DNA of 37,500 nucleotides from Bigelowiella natans CCMP2755 (taxonomy: Eukaryota > Cercozoa > Chlorarachniophyceae): NCBI GenBank assembly GCA_000320545.1, contig ADNK01001946.1, positions 1 through 37,500 of the forward strand. The letters run 5' to 3'. This document shows, in pieces, positions 1 through 9,604 of the stretch (positions are counted from its first letter, which is position 1; each line of letters begins with the position of its first letter). The translations under genes were made by a program, and so were the position numbers. Below the pieces are notes generated by a model. It was not told the origin of the DNA, ran no database searches, and saw only the letters and a list, made by a program, of their open reading frames with translations.

Positions 1-600
1 AGGGGATGGGGTACCAGGATACAGGAATTTCGGGTGAGTGTACGGTGACTTAGACTGTTGTACCACCATCGGATCCCATCGGAATCGCCGTCCTCCATTT
101 TTATAAGATGACTATGATAAAAAGTTGTCGTACTTCACAAAATATGGATATTTACTAATATTTTATAATTATTTGTAAATCGAAGTAACTGAATGTCCAT
201 GTGAGCAGCTGGCTGCTCCCATGAACATCCATCTATCCATACCCTAGTCAGTTTTTCGTTGGAACAAATTTAAATAGATTTGGCTTTACGCTCAACATTA
301 AATCCAGAGAGATTTCTTCCAAAAGACGTGAAAATCTCACAATTTCGAGAATAATGCACCACTTTTAGCTCTTCATCCGACCACGTATCCGATGAATTTT
401 TTCGCTGAAATTCCAGGATTTTCTTACAGGCCTGTAGCATCTGACTTTTCCGATGATCACATTCTCCGAAAACCTAATTTCCTTTTTCATGCTTTCCTCT
501 CCAGAGATTACTCCGACACCCCCCCCCCCCCCCCACACACACACCCGACCTTTCTATTTTTGTGTAATATACACACAACTAACTACCAACATGATCGGCG
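1..600. other. Non-coding leader region
   Basis: I see no convincing coding exon here. The stretch is AT-rich up to about 420. Positions 520-546 hold a poly-C run followed by a short (CA)n tract. It may contain the promoter and 5' untranslated part of the acidic-protein gene that follows, but no clear TATA box or start context decides this. Confidence 0.4.
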
Positions 601-2049
601 ATGTTCCTGATGGGTCCCATAAACCTCCCTGCCCCCCCCTCTTTCCTAAAGCTTCCATCGTCAGCATTCACATCGTCCACGCCGCCGTTATCCTCGCCAT
701 CCTCTCTGCGGAGGAACAGAACGCAGCGGTCATCGTCTACATCGCTGCGACAGGAGCGTGATGACGGCGAGGATGGGAAAAGCGAGGAGAAAGAGCAAGA
801 TTCACTTGATCGGCACATGGAAATCGAGCCAGAGGACCCGGAAGAACAGGAGGAAATGGACGACGGAGGCGAGATGGATCAGGCCGACGATGTGCTCTCC
901 GCCGAGGATACGGCAGCTATAATCAGTTCTTGCGATACAATGAAGGACGCGAGAGAGGGTAAAGAGAGGGGAGGAGGAAGAGAAGGAGGAGGAAGAGGAG
1001 GAGCAAAGAACGTTAAAGTAGATCGGTCAGTAATTGATGAAAGCGACAACGCGCAAAACGGAGAAATTGATGCTAATGCCGACGACTCCGGAGGCGGCGC
1101 CAGCGACGACGAAGACGACGAAGACGACGAGAATGAAGTCATCCTTCCCAATCCAAAGATACGAGGTCCAAGAAGCAGAGCTGGGGAGGAGGAGGAAGGG
1201 GCCGCCGCTCCTGGCGACGATAGGGACGCTGCTGGTGCTGTGGAAGGGGTCCAAAGCGACGATTTCAAGCGCAGCAAGGAGCCCTCTGGCAGCAGGAAAG
1301 AGAATCAAAACGACCATTTGGTTGAGAAGGGTATAAGCGGGGAGGAGGAGGAGGAGGAGGAGGAGGAGGAGGAGGAGGATAAGGATGAGGATGATGATAG
1401 TGAAGGCTCTAACCATCAACGAGGCAGCACACCGAAGACAGCTCCAAGCAAACGCCAAGACAGCCGTAGCGAGCAGAGTCAGGGCGACGAGGCGCATAGC
1501 CAAGGCGACGAAAGCGACGAGGATGGAGACGACGATGAAGACAGCGATGAAGACGGAGATGGGGGCGACGACGAACACGGAGATGCCGAGGACGTACCGC
1601 CACAGAAAGAAAACAGCGCAAGCGGGGAAATAGGAGATCCCAGCGGCGTTGAAGATGGCATGGCGCCGCTTATTCTTCCGATCAAGAAGCGAAGGAAACT
1701 TAAGGAAGACGATGCCTCTGGCCGCTCAGGGGACACAACCAAACCACGTCGCAAGTCACCATCGACGTCGTCATCGCCATCATCGCTGCTTTCTGGTGCT
1801 GGGGCTGCTGGTGCCAGTGCACCTGATGGTAAGAGCAGCCCATTTGCCAGGCCTGTTGTGTCCTCCGCCATGGCAGTTGTGATGAAGGAGAGGATCGGGA
1901 GAGCAGCGCTGGCGGCGGCGACGAAGATCAGCCGCAGGATGCAACAAGACCCCGGCGAGAGCGCGAGGGGGGAGGAGGGTGCTGATGGCGACGACGACGA
2001 CGATGATGATGATGACGAGGACGATGATAGTTGGGATGACGACGACGAC

Positions 2050-2080
<31 letters not shown>

Positions 2081-2779
2081 GGAGGGAAGGGCAAGAGCGA
2101 TGCGGAGGAGCGCGCGCATGCAAAGGCAGTGAATGAAGAAATGAAGGCTGCTGATAGCCATGACGGTAGTGAGGATGAAGACCCAGATCGCCCGCATGCC
2201 GGAAGCAGTGAGAAGGCCATGAACGCTGGCCCTCCTATTAAAAATGAAGAGGAGGGGGAATCGGATGAGGATGGCAGTGAGGAGGACGACGATGATGACG
2301 AGGAGGAGGAGGAGGAGGAGGAGGAGGAGGAGAAGGATGAAGAGGAGGGAGAGGGGAGAGAGAGGAGAGAGGAAAAGGAAGAAAATGAGGCGGCAAAAGA
2401 CAAGAAGGCCAAGAATGTCAAAATTAAAGTTTCAAAGCAGAAGGAGAAGGAGGAGGAGGAGGAGGAGGAAGAAGAGGAGGAAGAGGAGGAAAATAAACAA
2501 CAGGAGGGCGATCAAGAGAAAAACGATGAGAAGGAGGAAGCCGATGATGATGAAGAAGAAGATGATGATGATGAGGAGGAGGAGGAGGAGGACGACGACG
2601 AGGAAAAAGAGATTTCAGTGGTAGTGATAATTTCCTAATTTTTCATAAATAAAGCAAGAGCCAAAATCTAATTTAGCTAAGTTTGAGAGGAAGGGAAGGA
2701 TATTTTGATTTGTTTCTCTATCGTTGTCTCGATCTCTTTCTCTCTCTCTCGCGATCTCTTTCTCTTTTTGCGATCTCTT

Positions 2780-2810
<31 letters not shown>

Positions 2811-3384
2811 TGTTTTCCCTCTCCCTCCTTCACGCACACACTAAATATACATATATATATATATATATATCCATTAACATATTCATCTGGTACTCTGGTA
2901 CAAATCCACACCACGTAGAAACGGCGGCGACTTACGCGCCGCGACAGGCGCTCCCCAATGCGAGTCGCGATGGCTCGCCATAGCTTTGAGCGCATGCTGC
3001 GCGACTCCTCTCAGAGCCCGCCGATTCGGCCCGTCCGGTCGTCAGCCTCCGGAGCTGACGTGGACGAGTCAAAGAACACCATTGACTATTTTGAGCTGCA
3101 AAAGCGACTACGACATGCTCGAAAGGAGGCAGCAATGCGGCAGCGAGCACTCCAGGCTGCTGCCTTTAAGATTGGAACTGGTGGGGAGGAGATGATGCGT
3201 CCATGCGTTGTGAAAGAGGGGGGGGGAGGGGGGGGGAATAGGTTGGGGTGAATGGGGTGGGGTTAGCCGGCGTGCTCTCTTTCTCTTTGTCTTTCTTTTA
3301 ATTGGAGTCATGTTTCTAATTCACCTCCTTGTACGGAATCGATCATAAAAGATGTCAGGCATAATTTTATCGATTGCATCAATG

Positions 3385-3427
<43 letters not shown>

Positions 3428-4042
3428 ATATATATGCATTACACACACACACACAAACATTAAAATGAATATATAGTATTTGATATGGGAATGTAATGCG
3501 TAGGAGGTGACGCCGCAGGGTCACTACCCGCAACATCGGCATCACAGGGAGGCCCCTCCTCCCCGCACCACATGCTCATGGGGGCAGACGATGTAACGAC
3601 GCTGAACGGGGTCGAGGCCATGCTGAACCTAACCAGAAAGCGTTCCAGAAGAAGCTACTCAAGCAGAAGTAGCAGCAGCAGTGGGAGCGACTCTGCCAAC
3701 GAGGGAGGGGGAGATGAGAGGGGGGGGGGAGGGGAGGTGGACGACGAAGACGACGACGAGGACGATATGGAAAGTGATGAAGGTGATGCTGCATCTCGCA
3801 GGATTACAACACGAAATCAGACAAAGAAACGTAACGTCGTAGCTGGAGAGAACGCTAGCCCATCATCATCCGCAAATGCGGCCACTACCGCGAGGGAGCG
3901 AAGAAATACATCCCTGAATGTCCCCGTGAAGAAGGCCTCCCAGAAAGGGAAGCTGAATTCCGAGGAGTCCTCATCCTCTTCGTCGTCCGACGATGACTGC
4001 GGTCTCCTTGATCTGTCTCTAGACGAAGCTAGGCTGTCTCAG

Positions 4043-4073
<31 letters not shown>

Positions 4074-4357
4074 ATCAGCAGCATCAGCGGTCGTCGCTAC
4101 GGCGCGCTGACTCTTCTACGGTCTCTGCTGATGACAGAGTCGAAAATTCGAGGAAAAGGGCCCGTCATGATAGAGTGAGACTTGACGAAATGAGCAGCAG
4201 CAGGAACAATGGCCTTCCTGCCGGTAAGCCCGCTCAGAAAAATGACAAGATGGCAAATCCGCGCCGACCGCGACGCAGAGAGAAAGGGTTCGCGTCGATG
4301 ATCAAGATTTTGAACACCTCCAGGCACCGGAAGAAAAGCAAAGGGAGAACGCACTAG
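601..4357 (+). CDS. Large acidic low-complexity protein, probably nuclear, several exons
   Basis: I do not recognise a family. The first part, 601-2620, is dominated by Asp/Glu runs with scattered basic clusters such as KKRRKLK, typical of nuclear or nucleolar acidic proteins. The frame changes at the GGG at 2080-2082: the first frame closes soon after, while the +1 frame stays open and acidic. Proposed splicing: exon ends at 2620 (donor GTAGTG), exon 2919-3180, intron 3181-3503, last exon 3504-4357. All three joins keep the frame. The middle exon has a basic helix-prone stretch (KRLRHARKEAAMRQRALQAA). The last exon has Ser, acidic and poly-Gln tracts and ends in a Lys/Arg-rich tail. The start is uncertain: the Met at 601 precedes an unremarkable Ser/Pro stretch, and an acceptor near 750 is possible. 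An alternative is that the acidic frame ends at 2638, where AATAAA follows at 2648, and a second gene covers 2919-4357. Confidence 0.55.
1320..1380 (+). repeat. (GAG)n coding microsatellite
   Basis: A GGA/GAG tract encodes a poly-Glu run inside the acidic gene. Similar tracts recur at about 2300-2335, 2440-2490 and 2575-2590. Confidence 0.8.
1988..2080 (+). repeat. (GAC/GAT)n coding microsatellite next to the frameshift
   Basis: GAC and GAT codons encode poly-Asp. The tract ends directly at the GGG (2080-2082) where the reading frame changes, making slippage in replication or a consensus error likely causes. Confidence 0.8.
2785..2870. repeat. (CT)n and (TA)n microsatellites in a probable intron
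   Basis: A (CT)n tract at about 2785-2810 is followed by (TA)n at about 2845-2870. Both lie between the proposed donor at 2621 and acceptor at 2917-2918 of the acidic-protein gene. Confidence 0.8.
3385..3456. repeat. (TA)n and (CA)n microsatellites in a probable intron
   Basis: The TA tract at about 3385-3421 and the CA tract at about 3440-3455 lie in the proposed intron 3181-3503. The order TA then CA/GT recurs in intron 3 of the PAO-family gene. Confidence 0.8.
4045..4088 (+). repeat. (CAG)n poly-glutamine tract
   Basis: About ten in-frame CAG codons followed by CAT-CAG interruptions encode a Gln/His tract in the last exon of the acidic protein. Confidence 0.85.
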
Positions 4358-5220
4358 ACTTCTGGTGCGCAAGCATTCGAGCCCTGTATGCCAAGTCGTG
4401 TTTGACTATGATGGTAGACTTGTAATACAATGTGTGTGTGTACGTGTAGTGTTACTGTGTACGCCCATCATTGTGTCGAGCAGATCATTCAATTCGTGTT
4501 GGCCTGCATGGCAGTCTAGCAGAATGGCTAGAAGTAGAAAATTGGAGAAGGCGCGCAGATGTAGCATGAAAAGGTTCAAGAAGATGAGACATCTAGAAGT
4601 TTGGAACTCTCCAGCACCAGCTAGATCTAGCTAGCTAGCTAGCTAGGTCTAGAGGTAGCAATCACTCCAGCATCAGGATTTCCAAACCTGCATGGAAAAT
4701 GCTAGAATGGCGACACACATGCCAGCATGCATGAACATCTGCAAGACCTGGTTGCACGTCGCGCCGCTTGCCAGCTAGCACCGCTAGACCGTGCGCACCA
4801 CGCTGACAGGCTCCAGGGCTGGCTAGCTAGCGCGGCTAGCATGTGCTGGAGGGCTGGCCAGCTGGAGGGTCTAGCGCAACTCCCTGGCTAGAGAGACGTG
4901 CTGGCATGGTTCAACAACCTAGCTAGCTAGCTAGCTAGTTGGCGTCTCACAGGGACATTGATGTCCACATGCGTGTACGCGCAAGGAACACATGTACCCA
5001 GGCACACCACGTGTACTAAAAAGAGCACATGTGCCATGTTCACGTCTACACGTGCACCAAAAAAGACATGCACATGTACCAAAAATTCACATCAGCATGC
5101 ACATTGCACACGTGACATCACACGTCCATCGTGAGCATCCCTGGCCAAGTGCACCTGCAAATTGTCTCAAGCTGTTGTCTGCGTGCACACGTGACAAAAT
5201 CAATCCGTTTGTTTTCATTC
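4358..5220. other. Intergenic repeat-rich region with CTAG and CACGTG clusters
   Basis: I see no convincing gene. (CTAG)n blocks sit at 4622-4646 and 4918-4939, with many isolated GCTAGC and CTAGA words between them. From about 4986 to 5200 there is a dense run of CACGTG, CACATG and ACATGT words separated by short A-rich stretches, arranged as degenerate repeats of roughly 30 bases. Confidence 0.5.
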
Positions 5221-5365
5221 ACATCAACGTCGTGCATCCACCAACACAAAACAACTTGCCATCTGCAACAGCCACTCCCAAACAACACCTAGTGGTCCCC
5301 AAGTCAGGCAGATTCTTCCACTCCTCATTCACTTTCTTCAAATCCACACTCTAGATTTGAGGTCG
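5221..5365 (-). pseudogene. Inverted, broken kelch-repeat fragment
   Basis: Read on the minus strand this segment aligns almost base for base with about 7062-7200 of the kelch gene, the junction of repeats 1 and 2, including the words GACCTCAAATCT and GGATTTGAAGA. A gap of about 4 bases near the start breaks the frame. Two adjoining stretches still read as kelch sequence (EEWKNLPDLGTTR, then VADGKLFCVGG). It is a relic of a partial inverted duplication. It lies immediately outside the left arm of the inverted-repeat element. Confidence 0.75.
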
Positions 5366-5376
5366 AATTAGTTTCA

Positions 5377-5825
5377 GGTGTGGAGAGTCTCCAGAGACTC
5401 CCGAATCAATTTTGGAAAAAAATGTCCACAATTTCAGGTTGTCACAAAGTTCCAATCCATCAAATGTTTAGATGTTTTAGACAAAACTTTCAGCAAGAAC
5501 AAACTGAAACCTGCTGAAAACGAAGCAGCAAGAAAAACAACAGAGGAAAAAAAAACCCGAAACCGAGAGAGAAGTGGACTGACGAACCTGTTGAAATGCA
5601 GACGCGCAAGCGAAAAAAGAAAGCAAGTTGGCAGGTGGTTTTTTTTCCTGAGTTGAGGGAGTGGCATCCATTCGATTCGTGTTTGTGACAACCTGAAATT
5701 AATGCTTGTCGTAGGTGATGATGGCAGGTCATTCATCGGGAAACAATCCACATTTTTCTGGTCTAGATCTAATCGCTTGCGGACTCATTTGTCATCGACA
5801 TTTTTTTCTGGAGACTCTCCACACC
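5377..5825. mobile_element. MITE-like element with 18-bp perfect terminal inverted repeats
   Basis: The 18 bases at 5377-5394 (GGTGTGGAGAGTCTCCAG) are the exact reverse complement of 5808-5825. A second inverted pair lies inside: 5434-5451 (ATTTCAGGTTGTCACAAA) is the exact reverse complement of about 5683-5700. AAAAAAATGTC also recurs inverted near each end. The element is 449 bp and has no credible coding capacity. I found no clear target-site duplication. Its right end is two bases from the ATG of the coiled-coil gene, so it may form that gene's leader or promoter. Confidence 0.65.
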
Positions 5826-5826
5826 C

Positions 5827-6816
5827 ATGACCAATTCAGGTTCCACAGACCCTTGCGAAGGTTGTGTCTATGCACAGACTAGTGACATCAAGCAATGGGA
5901 GGGTGCAACATCTGTGTCACAATTCTTGGGAAAAGACGATTGGAAAGTGAGCTGCAGACAAAAGAAGAGGCGAAAGAAAGTGTCAAATGCTTCAGGCATT
6001 GGTGGCCTCGAAAATTCGACAAGCTGTGGATCCACTGCGACTTTCTTTGTTTCTAGGAATCGAACGAGCAACAAAGACAAGAACGTGAGCGAGAAAGTGA
6101 AGCAACTGGAAAATCATCTGAGGTGTTGGAAGGAAAATTTGAAACACGAGTTGAAGAAGCGAGAGGAAGACATGTCCAAATGTGAGACTCAATTGAAGAA
6201 ACTGGAGAATGAAATCAAAGATGGAGACAGCGATGAAGGGGAGACCAACGAAGGGTTGGATGGTGAGTGCAAAGAGCGAGACATGATCCGTGAAATCATG
6301 ACCCAGCGAGACATTTTGGGAAAGCATCGCAAGAAAATCAAGGAAATCAACGATGTATTGGAAGGAAGGAAAGTTTGTAGCAAATTGAGGGATGCTCGGG
6401 ACATTTTGAATGGCCAGAAGAGTTCGGAAGTCGCTCATCAAGTGACGATGGAGCAATGTGCTTTCAAGCCAATGGACACAAAATTTGTGCTGAAATGCAA
6501 ATTCAACGATGGGAAAATGTCAGTTGTGTCTCAGTTGAGCGACGAAAGTGTCACAGTGGATGGGATGTCCTTCAAAGGGCACAGCCTTTCCTGTTTGCGA
6601 AAGTGCGGGGACGAAGCAACTGTGATTGCGGTCGCCCAAGCGGAGCTTCAGTTGTCGGAATCCATTCAAACTCTGTATGAGAAGACAGCTGAAAAAATCA
6701 CACGACTTAGAAATGAATATGAGGAGGCAGACATCAACGACGAAGGAAGAAAGTACAACCTGGTCGCGGAGGAACTGAAAATGAAGCGATTACTCGGCAG
6801 GATTAAAAAAGGATAG
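5827..6816 (+). CDS. Coiled-coil protein of unknown function, in frame with the following kelch gene
   Basis: 329 residues, not assigned to a family. Residues about 85-200 are rich in Lys, Glu and Leu with heptad-like spacing (for example VKQLENHLRCWKENLKHELK), as is the C-terminal stretch from about 275. This predicts two coiled coils around a less charged middle segment with several Cys. A basic cluster, QKKRRKKV, lies near residue 45. The ATG at 5827 is the first in frame and starts right after the inverted-repeat element. The stop is a lone TAG at 6814-6816. The same frame then runs through to the kelch frame at 6829 with no other stop, so the two may be one protein. Codon use and style match the kelch frame. 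Confidence 0.7.
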   Translation: MTNSGSTDPCEGCVYAQTSDIKQWEGATSVSQFLGKDDWKVSCRQKKRRKKVSNASGIGGLENSTSCGSTATFFVSRNRTSNKDKNVSEKVKQLENHLRCWKENLKHELKKREEDMSKCETQLKKLENEIKDGDSDEGETNEGLDGECKERDMIREIMTQRDILGKHRKKIKEINDVLEGRKVCSKLRDARDILNGQKSSEVAHQVTMEQCAFKPMDTKFVLKCKFNDGKMSVVSQLSDESVTVDGMSFKGHSLSCLRKCGDEATVIAVAQAELQLSESIQTLYEKTAEKITRLRNEYEEADINDEGRKYNLVAEELKMKRLLGRIKKG

Positions 6817-6828
6817 CATAAAGCTGAG

Positions 6829-7848
6829 ATGCTGGTGAGTGCCTGCATCGTTGAGAGACTGGACGACCTCAAATTAGATAAATCGGTCAATGTCAACGGT
6901 CAACAAATACTAGCAGAGCTGGAGCGCCAACGAAAATTATCGGAGATGAAGATGTGGACAAAACTGCCTGATGTGGGGACTGAGAGGAATGATGTGGGTG
7001 TGGCCGTTGGGGATGGCAAGCTCTTTGCGGTTGGTGGGCATGATAATGATGACAAAGGTTACGACCTCAAATCTGGGGAGTATCTGGATTTGAAGACAGT
7101 GGATGAGGGGTGGAAGAATCTGCCTGATATGGGGACTATTAGGTGTTATTTGGGTGTGGCTTTTGGGGATGGCAAGCTGTTTGCTGTTGGTGGGTGTGGT
7201 GGTAGTGGTCACCTCAAATCTGGTGAGTATCTGGATTTGAAGAAAGTGGATGAGGGGTGGAAGAGACTGCCTGATATGAATATTAAGAGGGATGATTTGG
7301 GTATGGCCGTTGGGAATGGCAAGCTGTTTGCGGTTGGTGGGCATGAAGGTGATAATTATCACAAATCTGGGGAGTATCTGGATTTAAAGAAAGTGGATGA
7401 GGGGTGGAAGAAACTTCCTGATATGGGGTCTAAGAGGAGCTTTTTGGGTGTGGCCGTTGGGGATGGCAAGCTGTTTGCTGTTGGTGGGCTGGATGGTGAT
7501 ATTGGTGCTCGTCCTACTTTGAAATCTGCGGAGTATCTGGATTTGAAGGAGATGTCGGCGGGGTGGAAGTATCTGCCTGATATGAATATTAGGAGGAACC
7601 ATTTTGGTGTGGCCGTTGGGGATGGAAAGCTGTTTTCTGTTGGTGGGTGGGATGATAGTAGTAGTTCCAAATCTAGGGAGTATCTGGATTTGAAGAAAGT
7701 GGATGCGGGGTGGAAGGAGCTTCCTGATATGAATTTAAAGAGAGATGAGTTGGGTGTGGCCGTTGGGGATGGCAAGCTGTTTGCAGTTGGTGGGTGGGAT
7801 GGTTACAATTCTTTCAAATCTGGGGAGTATCTTCGTATCGCTATGTAG
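6829..7848 (+). CDS. Six-repeat kelch beta-propeller protein
   Basis: 339 residues. After about 40 residues of charged helix come six tandem kelch units of 49-54 residues, each following the pattern GWK-LPDM--R-LGVAVGDGKLFAVGG followed by KSGEYLDLKKVDE. The double Gly after hydrophobic residues and the spaced Tyr and Trp are the kelch signature. Six units are enough for a closed propeller, usually a protein-protein interaction platform; no partner can be inferred. Units are very similar at the DNA level, so expansion was recent. The first Met at 6829 lies only four codons after the TAG that ends the coiled-coil frame, and the residues before it read naturally as a helix. The start may therefore be an artefact of an internal stop. 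Confidence 0.8.
   Translation: MLVSACIVERLDDLKLDKSVNVNGQQILAELERQRKLSEMKMWTKLPDVGTERNDVGVAVGDGKLFAVGGHDNDDKGYDLKSGEYLDLKTVDEGWKNLPDMGTIRCYLGVAFGDGKLFAVGGCGGSGHLKSGEYLDLKKVDEGWKRLPDMNIKRDDLGMAVGNGKLFAVGGHEGDNYHKSGEYLDLKKVDEGWKKLPDMGSKRSFLGVAVGDGKLFAVGGLDGDIGARPTLKSAEYLDLKEMSAGWKYLPDMNIRRNHFGVAVGDGKLFSVGGWDDSSSSKSREYLDLKKVDAGWKELPDMNLKRDELGVAVGDGKLFAVGGWDGYNSFKSGEYLRIAM
6952..7845 (+). repeat. Tandem kelch-coding repeats, about 150 bp each
   Basis: Six direct repeats of 147-162 bp carry nearly invariant words such as GATGGCAAGCTGTTTGC and TATCTGGATTTGAAG. Repeats 2, 3 and 6 are closest in length. Variation is concentrated in the loop after the GG pair. Confidence 0.85.
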
Positions 7849-7891
7849 ACTGCTTCCGCACACACATCGAGATCCATGTGGAGAAACATGG

Positions 7892-8187
7892 TCATTCATA
7901 GCCATCTACAACTTCGCTCATTAGACAAATGTGGACTTTCATCACTTCATCTCTTAGTTTGCGATAGAATTCAGGATTCAGTTCGGCTTTTAGGTCGTCC
8001 ATTGCGAGGACGATTTCACTAAGCGTTCATCGGCAATGTCATAGACTTCTTCTGCTGTGCTACTTTTTGTTGCTTGCTCAATGTCACTCATGTTGATCTC
8101 ACAGTGAGATGTGTCTTCAAATGAAATCATGGATGAATGCTCTGTGAAAGTTGTGAACAGGAATCCTTTTGCTGATGGAACATGTTG
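7892..8187 (-). pseudogene. Frameshifted gene relic of unknown family
   Basis: On the minus strand an open frame runs from about 8187 and includes a Met at 8130, then reads MSDIEQATKSS and TAEEVYDIADERL. Near 8021 it loses frame by one missing base. The next frame continues as SEIVLAMDDLKAEL, then NPEFYRKLRDEVMKVHICL, and ends at the TGA at 7892-7894. Both parts are charged and helix-like and look like one former protein. I cannot name the family. It is convergent with the kelch gene and only about 45 bases from its stop. Confidence 0.5.
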
Positions 8188-9604
8188 TTAAGTGAGTGCG
8201 TTGTAGCAGTCACATGTCAGCACATGGCAGTAGCACATTGGTGTGTAGCTAGCAGTCGCATGTCAGTGCACAGCAGCAGCAATTAGCAGTCGCATGTCAG
8301 CACATGAGCACAGCACGCAGCGAAATGCTTCCCGCACATGCGGAATGTCAAAAAACAACTCTCACATCTGAATGCCGTGCTAGCATGTGAGACAAATGTG
8401 CGCAGACTGAAGAAACGAAATCCTTTCAATGCTAGAATGGTCATCCCAATCTAGCAATGCAGCCATCTAGCCATGCTAGCATGCAAAGCAGCGGCTGCAG
8501 CGCTCACGTTGCATCTGTGATCGACTGCTGTCTTTTCTGTCACACGGCTAGCTAGCTAGACGGACTTTCATGCATTCAAAATCATTCTTGTCCGGTCGTC
8601 GATGTCTGTTTGCAGCACGCGCAGTAGTTCTTGCCTCTTTTTCTGCTGCAGTCAGTGGCTTTGTCTCATCGCACGTTTCGATTCATGATGGTGTTCGTGC
8701 ATGCAATTCGTGCATCATGCCGGAGTGCCAGGCTAGCAGGCCTTCATTTGGATGCGCTTTTTCAAACACACCTCTAGACCTGCTGCTTTTCAAGTTTGGC
8801 GCAACTGTGTGATGCAGCACATCTAGACATTTCTGGATTTGCGCATCGTCACCGCAGTGCCGATTGTGGACACAGCTAGACAGTGATGGCACACATCTAG
8901 ACATGTCGTGCTAGCATGCACATCTACTAGATCTAGACATGATCATTCCAGACGTTCTAGCGTTGCTAGATTGAACACTCTAGCAATCCTTGAGCTTACG
9001 ACTGCTAGACTGGCTAGCTGGTCTAGAGACAAAGCGCTTGAAAGTCTGATGATCATTTTGCGACGCTTCAACCTAGCTAGCTAGATCTTGAGATGTGTGG
9101 ATGTGGTTCAGGTTTAGTTTTCTATTGGTCATTTTTACTGGCACAAACAGCTTGATTGTCGTCCAGCCGTAAAGCATGATGATGCGCATGTAAATATCTA
9201 CATACTAGCCAGCCTTTACTAGTTTAGACATGCTAGCATGTAGCGGGATACACATGCTTATTATGTTTAAACACTGAGACATTAATGAGTACACGGGTTC
9301 AGTGGAACCGTTTTCATCTGGTGATTCTAATGATACCAAAGATTAATTTTATCCGCCGAGTCACTAACATGTCTTATATTTTATCTCCTCATGTCTACAA
9401 TCTAGTTTTTATATCTATAAACTTCTAGACGATTTCTAATCCATCATAAGATGTCTAATACTTTTTATACTCGTGCTAATCTACGGACGCGTATTTTTTC
9501 TTCTTAAACTCTGATAACACGCGTGGTCGACGGCGTACAGCTGATATTATTGATGATATAGGGTTTCATCAAGATGATATTTCAAGTTAAACGCTAGCTA
9601 GATT
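8188..9604. other. Intergenic repeat-rich region
   Basis: I see no convincing gene. Three degenerate direct repeats of AGCAGTCRCATGTCAG start at 8205, 8251 and 8285. (CTAG)n blocks occur at 8546-8560 and 9072-9085, with many CTAGA and GCATGC words around them. From about 9240 the composition shifts to clearly AT-rich sequence that continues through the PI-kinase gene. An 80-codon open frame from 8570 begins with a signal-like segment but has nothing else to support it. Confidence 0.4.

Noticed and set aside
879-2421. Long minus-strand and off-frame open frames rich in Ser, His or Ile
   Set aside because: They are the reverse or shifted readings of GAN and GAG repeats in the acidic gene.
6937-7775. 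Minus-strand open frames opposite the kelch repeats
   Set aside because: They repeat with the same period as the kelch units and are mirror readings of that array.
5377-9240. Polinton or other large DNA transposon spanning the kelch locus
   Set aside because: No integrase, polymerase, transposase or capsid-like frame is present, and the inverted repeats close within 449 bp.
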